Assembly: GCA_963995525.1 (NCBI GenBank)
Contig: OZ023213.1
Location: forward strand, 44,593,597-44,657,596
DNA: 64,000 nt
Direction: 5' to 3'
DNA from: Escarpia spicata
Taxonomy: Eukaryota > Annelida > Polychaeta > Sabellida > Siboglinidae
The notes below the pieces were generated by a model. The model was not told the DNA's origin. It made no database searches and saw only the letters and a program-made list of their open reading frames with translations. Position numbers and translations under genes: made by a program. This document shows, one piece after another, positions 58,143-64,000 of this stretch; the first letter of the stretch is position 1; every line of letters starts with the position of its first letter.

Positions 58143-60592
58143 ATGTCCAGAGGCAGTACATCAGCTACAGGACCAACGCGCCATTCTGACTACTGCTGAA
58201 CAGTACGCGAGCGGGCACGCACGCACGCGCACATACATATGCACACACACACGCGCACGCACTATGTTCAGTTTAAACGAATCGATGACACACTAAAAGT
58301 CAGACAAATAGGAACAGGCGGACCTCGTGCGATTTAACTGTCATTTTAGGTATTTATACTAAATTGTGTACTCTGTAATAAAACAGTACGTTTTATAAAG
58401 GATATACGTTTCACGGTTAGAGCTCCTCCGAATGTGGTATTTAAATACGAAGTGGCAGAAATGACAGCATGGAATTGATATACAAATATTACAAAATTAG
58501 AAGAATATGCATGTAGAATCATCATTACAAGACGCAACTCGTTTACAAAACCACTGTAAGCACAATTTGGAGCATTAAATGTCTTAAATAAGAATGAAAT
58601 TACACCGCATCCGTCTAGCGCCCTAACCAGTCTCTCGCGAATCGTTTATCCAGACATGTAAACGTCTATAGTATGTAGTAGAGTTGAGCTTCGGTCGCAG
58701 ACTTCGCGCCAACCGCAGATTCCAGGCCGACCCAGCAAGGGATGGTATAATGGCATTTATTAGAAAGAACATCTGCTTTTTAACATGTTTTTCCTCCCGT
58801 TCAAGACTGTCGTAAATTAAGGCAGGCAGCGCTGTAGATCGTTGTATTTTATGTGCTCACTCCCAGCGAATTGGGGCAGATCCCGTACAACGACTCGATG
58901 CATCGGAATGTCACTCAACCGATAATTTAGCAACGTTTATCTCGGTGCTTATGTAACAAACATCGACAGGTCAAACAAATGGCTCGAGTCAACTAACGGT
59001 CTGTCAGAAATTATCATATTTATTAGTCTGAGCACTGGGGGAAAAGTTCACACGCTCGTCGGATTCACTCGCCCTAGTTGTGCATCACGTTGGTGTGAAG
59101 ACCCGCGTGTGAAGGCATGCTCGGCAGCTATTAGTAAGCGCAATACACTTGACCTGTCGCGTATCAACGTCGTCTTACACGTTCCGTATGCATTTTCATT
59201 CGCATGTTTGCTTTTTGCTACTTTAGAAATAATGCATCCATTCATAACATCAATGTTGAGTTGTGACGCCGCTGAGGTCTCAGTTACTGCTGCATTACTT
59301 AATATACAATATATTTTTTTTGTTGTAAAGACGATGCACTATTTTAAATCACTGCACATGCATCTAAGTTACCAACTCACTCGTTGCATCATATGAAAAT
59401 GATCACTGGCCCCATACTATTATGTTATTGAGATTTTTAATGTTGTATCTTTAATTTATATTTTTGATAAATAATAATAAATGATCATTTGTTCCTTCCA
59501 ATATATCCAAATCATACTAAAACATTAAGGAAAACATGCAAGGTTTATTGTTTTTCATTTTGACCACAATAATTATATTAACATAACACGACTTAATTTT
59601 GTACATTCTATTTAAATTGTTAATGAATAGTTTCATTATATTCCATCAAATTATACTCAAACCTCGAGTACAATGACATCATTATGTTCATGTTCACAGT
59701 AAAATTAGATAAACATCGGCACAGTTGCCAAGGTTCTACCCAACATTTGACGCATATGACTTTCTTACATAAGCTGAGGGACTACCTTTTGCTTTGTAAA
59801 CACGCGTAGCTATTCTTGGCAGTCGATGCCATCGCATACTTGATGTTCTTTGAAACCACCAACCTCTACAATAACACGTGCGACTGTGGCAATGTTTGCG
59901 TCTGTCGGCTGAGAGAGCCAGAGTAAAGTTTCTTCTCAGCTGTTGCCAAATGTCAGCAGCTGTTAGCTGCGTAGCGGCCCGTATTATCCTGATTCATTTA
60001 TAATAGCTGTCTAGGCAATCAATTGATGGATCTGTCACGTGAACTATTACTACTATTACTAGCAGTCCGGTTCGTTAAGTTTACTAAATGGCTGCCACAT
60101 ATACCGTCCTATATGGTGTTGAAAATATGGACCCAAATTGTGTTTCGATAGGAATCAATTTGGCGCAGATGTCTATCATATCTGCTTATATTTCTTGATG
60201 TGAAAAGCGGCCGATGTTGAGGGAGTTAATTTGTCGTTCCATACACTTATAAGTAATAACTAGCCTCATTACGGAGTAGAGAGGTAGCCGCTTTAGAGAA
60301 TCACTTTAACACGGGTTTGACAAAATCTAACATAAAGTGATATAGTGGCCGTTTCCAAAGGGTGACCGCTGTGAGAGATTCTACTATATCATATGTATTC
60401 AAGAGAAGTGATTCCACGTTTTGCACCCACTCCTCTACGCGCGTCACCTTCCCCATCCACGGCCTCGGGTGTTTCCCTGAGGCAGCGGATTCCAACATGT
60501 TTGACAGTTGGCAGATGTGTTCACTCATCCATCTCCAGTTCCAAGACATGTGTTGGTATCCTAGCAACCGCTCTTACAACAGGGTGTTTACT
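58143..60592. other. Non-coding stretch
   Basis: A short CA/CG run lies at about 58205-58262. The 95-residue frame at 59109-59396 has no motif. I looked for a receptor exon 2 here and found none. Confidence 0.45.
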
Positions 60593-61149
60593 GGGGGAGA
60601 ATCCCTTCACCATGATGCAGTGCACACGGGGAGAATCCCTTCACCATGATGCAGTGCACACGGGGAGAATCCATTCATCATGATGCAGTGCACACGGGGA
60701 GAATCCCTTCACCATGATGCAGTGCACACGGGGAGAATCCCTTCACCATGATGCAGTGCACACGGGGAGAATCCCTTCACAATGATGCAGTGAACACGGG
60801 GAGAATCCCTTCACAATGATGCAGTGCACACGGGGAGAATCCTTTCACCATGATGCAGTGCACACGGGGAGAATCCCTTCACAATGATGCAGTGCACACG
60901 GGGAGAATCCCTTCACAATGATGCAGTGCACACGGGGAGAATCCCTTCACCATGACGCAGTGCACACGGGGAGAATCCCTTCACCATGATGCAGTGCACA
61001 CGGGGAGAATCCCTTCACCATGACGCAGTGCACACGGGGAGAATCCCTTCACCATGACGCAGTGCACACGGGGAGAATCCCTTCACCATGATGCAGTGCA
61101 CACGGGGAGAATCCCTTCACCATGATGCAGTGCACACGGGGAGAATCCC
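60593..61149. repeat. 34-bp minisatellite, about 16 copies
   Basis: The unit is gggagaatcccttcaccatg plus atgcagtgcacacg, repeated at 34-bp spacing. Variants (catcatgat, aatgatg, catgacg, one tgaacac) are scattered. It contains an internal palindromic gggagaatccc-like element. Confidence 0.95.
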
Positions 61150-62125
61150 TGATGCTTAGCACGCGGTGCTGTTATCTATGTTCGAAATAACTACTGGTCC
61201 AGAGGCCCAAGAACGTAATGTTGCATAATCACCCCGCATTTCCATGGAGTGACGTGTGGTACCACAGATAGTCTTGATGATTTCTACAACTGACTGTCAT
61301 GCATACGGAGGGCTGTTGTGTCATAATCGCAGATTATCGTCTATACATGGGGATAATGCATCCTGAGTTAACTGATCTGCAACGGTCTACTGCCGGCTAA
61401 ACCTTATTTGTGGCTACCTTCTAACTGCGCGTCGTTTGTGTTTACACAAGCCTGTCATTAATAAACCACACGAATTATTAGGTCACCAACTCAACTGGGT
61501 GCCAGGCATATCGACGGCGATATACTGTTTCCTGTTCAACGATCTATACATAGAGCTCTACTTCAGTTTTATCTGGCATATAGCCATAGACTGGCATATT
61601 ATAGCCATTACTTTCTCGTAATGCGATCAAATGGGACGACGCTATGAAAAGAAAATGTGACTGTGAATAAGGGCTCATTTGTGTTGCGAAAGTCTAGTTG
61701 ATTCAATATCTGGTCGCCAGGGCCTTGTAGGGTATACTTTATTAAATAGTATTTCTAGATTTGCCGCAAAGTGAACGAAATTGCCCACATTCGAAACGAC
61801 AACAAGAGAACTCGATCCCAGATTCCCACGAAGAAGAACCGACTTAAACAAGAAATCTTAAAGATTATGGCACCGCGCCCCACGATATCCACCCGCTGAC
61901 AGCTGCTCATTACAGAGTTGTCGAGAGGATGACGATTGTCTACGTCACCTTGTGGCAAGCACGGCAGGTAAACAAGAAGAAGATAATGAACGTGGTGCTT
62001 TAGGACATTAAGATAATATTGTTTACACTATAAAATATTGTGACTTAAGGGCACCAAGACAGGACGTGACGTTACTGTGGACTTGCTTCTTCCTTTGATC
62101 CCTTGATCCCTTGCCGGGATCCACG
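61150..62125. other. Non-coding stretch
   Basis: The frame at 61760-61910 (reading KKNRLKQEILK near its end) and its antisense frame are not attributable to a known family. Nothing else seen. Confidence 0.35.
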
Positions 62126-62129
62126 TCAC

Positions 62130-62425
62130 TCAGACCGTTCTATCGTCTTTATTATTTCCCTCAATCGTTCTCGGTATTCAGTGATGACCATCTACTGTTG
62201 GCCATTCCTACCAGCCCTTCTCAATGTCGTGCTAGGTTGCCTTTCCATCTTTGTCTTGGTCCTCCTCTTCTCCTTCTGTCACCCTCTTCTCTTTTCCATG
62301 CTCTGTTATTTAATATGTCGGCACTCGTTCGTTTTACATGTTCTGTCCATCTCAGCCTGCACCGACTACTTTCAGTTCCCGGTATTTCTTCATGTCAGTC
62401 TTGTCTCTTAATTCCGTCATCTTCC
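62130..62425 (-). mobile_element. LINE C-terminal remnant (minus strand)
   Basis: Read on the minus strand, the region gives LKVVGAG, RWTEHVKR, then DRRRRGGPRQRW and NLARH, and near 62200 MANSRWSSLNTEND. This matches the usual LINE ORF2 ending (LRWxGHVxR ... GRPRxRW ... WxxLxE). Frames are broken by stops. Confidence 0.6.
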
Positions 62426-62429
62426 TTCC

Positions 62430-64000
62430 ATCCTCTCAAGCCATTTTACATATTCTTAGAGCCCAGTTGTTTTCTGCTAACTTTAGATTCTTCTTTTGTC
62501 ACGCGGGCACTATTTAAATAACTTCTTCACATGCTCACTGGTGAAATAAACATTTTATATACCAACAGTGATCCACCGAGGACGTTGGAAACCCTCTATC
62601 AATATTTAAACAAACGACGTGTAAAGCTTGCCTGAAACAATACAAACATCATGTGAACCATTATCGCACGAAGCGTTGACACATGCATGGTCATAGTTAG
62701 TGACGAGTCAATACTACAGATAACGTCGTTGATTGTGTCTGGACGATCAAAGACCACGCGCTATAATCTAACGAAACGACTCACAGATTATAAGTCGTGG
62801 CACGTCAGGTTTCGCCAAGTCAATAGATGGTCTGCCCAAAATAACTCACAAAGGGGCTGTGTGAGAAAACTGGATCTGACATTAAGCAGTGATACGTACA
62901 ATAGCTACAATAACATTGGTCATTTCTAGATCTGTTAAAACAGGATTTACGGAATGTTCGATATGTCAACGTTTTACAATTAAATTTAAGGTGCAATGCT
63001 GTAACACACAATTCAGTTATTAATGTCTTCCCCTTTAATAATCTGTTTTATTCCGTCATAATCTCTTTGATCGGCCTCTTTGATCGCGTCTTCGAACCCA
63101 GCTCCTAGTCACGCCTGCGTATGTAGATTGCGCACACTGTGGGAAAGTAGAGGCTAACGTAGGCTATTTCTGGATAATCGTTACAACATCAATATCGTTG
63201 TTTTACTGTACCGACAAGATCTATCCGCCATGCTGAGATGGCGTGGTTCCTGGGATGACGTCACTGCGTATACCGTACGGCGTATGTTATTTCCCGCTAT
63301 ATCCTATTGCGACGAGTTATAGCGTACGAACAGCACCACTCCTTGCCGCTGCTATCGACATTATTTAACAAGAATCAACAGGATTGCCATCCAGCGCAGA
63401 GATTCCAGATGGCAAATAAAAAAATCAATGGCTTATCGAGTGTGTTTTATACCTATATGAAATCTGCACTTCCGATGTATTTGCCGATTTTGCTGTTAAA
63501 CACATTTACACGAAAAGAAGCATATATCTTCCATTCGTTTATAATCCTCTGTAATACTTTCCGATATCTAATCAACACTGTTTCTTTACTAATGTTGCTT
63601 CGTAACTAGTTTTTCTATCGTTTTAAAGATAGAACACATGCCTCTACAATACTTTTGCTTCACCATATACATGACGGTGTTACTTATAAATGCCTGTTTT
63701 ATCTGGGATTACATTTGTCATATGCTTCAACCGTAAAATTATGCTTTTTGGGTTAGGAATTTTGATCGAGCTTTCGTACATAAAGTGAGGCATAGCGATG
63801 AGTTACACTTTCTAAAAAGAGAAAGTAGAGTGTTATGTGACATACAGCATCACTGCTTACACAATCAGCGTGCAATGTCTCTGTGTTAACCTATTACGCA
63901 CGAAGACGTTTGTTCACAGGATCGAGTCAGTTGTGTATTGTGTGTGTGTATTTACACTTGACTCAACGTCATACTGTGTCCGGTTTAAAATTAAAGTTGC
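62430..64000. other. Non-coding stretch to the window end
   Basis: No exon, RNA gene or repeat array was recognised. If the exon at 50285 starts a receptor gene, this is still its first intron. Confidence 0.4.

Noticed and set aside
59109..59396. 95-residue open frame with hydrophobic segments
   Set aside because: No family resemblance, no splice context, and AT-rich surroundings with low coding character.
61755..61958. Overlapping sense and antisense frames with a lysine/arginine-rich peptide
   Set aside because: It could be LINE debris, but no motif could be assigned, so it is not called.

Overview
This window is eukaryotic nuclear DNA, most likely from a marine invertebrate (bilaterian; I lean towards a lophotrochozoan or similar lineage but cannot prove it). 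The reasons are spliced genes with GT-AG introns, several decayed non-LTR retrotransposons, DNA-transposon remnants and very abundant micro- and minisatellites. Most long open frames are artefacts of those repeats. One run of 200 N (19626-19825) is an assembly gap.

Three genes are supported. (1) A nicotinic acetylcholine receptor (nAChR) alpha subunit, alpha7-like, on the + strand, exons 2 to 10 between 13967 and 32950. Exon sizes 45, 195, 87 and 110 bp and all phases agree with the vertebrate alpha7 layout as I recall it. It has the Cys-loop, the vicinal Cys pair of an alpha subunit, M1 to M4 and a stop codon. Exon 1 was not found, and most of exon 4 lies in the N gap. Exon 2 is present twice (13967-14112 and 15807-15952). 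Each copy is 146 bp with the same phases, and about 34 of 49 residues are identical. The phases allow exactly one copy per transcript, so this looks like a mutually exclusive exon pair that would swap the N-terminal part of the ligand-binding domain. (2) A complete five-coding-exon UNC93-like membrane protein of 535 residues on the - strand (42938 to 39120). (3) A 55-bp signal-peptide exon with a strong donor at 50285-50339 (+). Its size and phase match exon 1 of alpha7-type receptors, suggesting that a second nAChR gene starts here and continues beyond the window.

Layout: 0-6 kb, satellites, a foldback-like element and a LINE fragment. 7.42-11.94 kb, a DNA transposon with ~600-bp terminal inverted repeats, encoding a decayed protein with an XPG/FEN-like nuclease signature and a CXC (tesmin-like) cysteine cluster. 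13.9-33 kb, the nAChR gene, whose introns hold two LINE copies, a 3.6-kb ACC-triplet array with higher-order structure, a second ACC/ACT array and a 35-bp minisatellite touching exon 9. 33-39 kb, minisatellites and MITEs. 39.1-42.9 kb, the UNC93-like gene. 43-50 kb, MITEs, LINE tails and long CA/CT arrays. 50.3 kb, the second receptor's exon 1. 51.8-55.1 kb, a 3.3-kb unit bounded by ~255-bp inverted repeats. 55-64 kb, a tRNA-derived SINE, minisatellites and LINE debris, with no further coding exon that I can support.

No tRNA gene, rRNA gene or CRISPR array was found.
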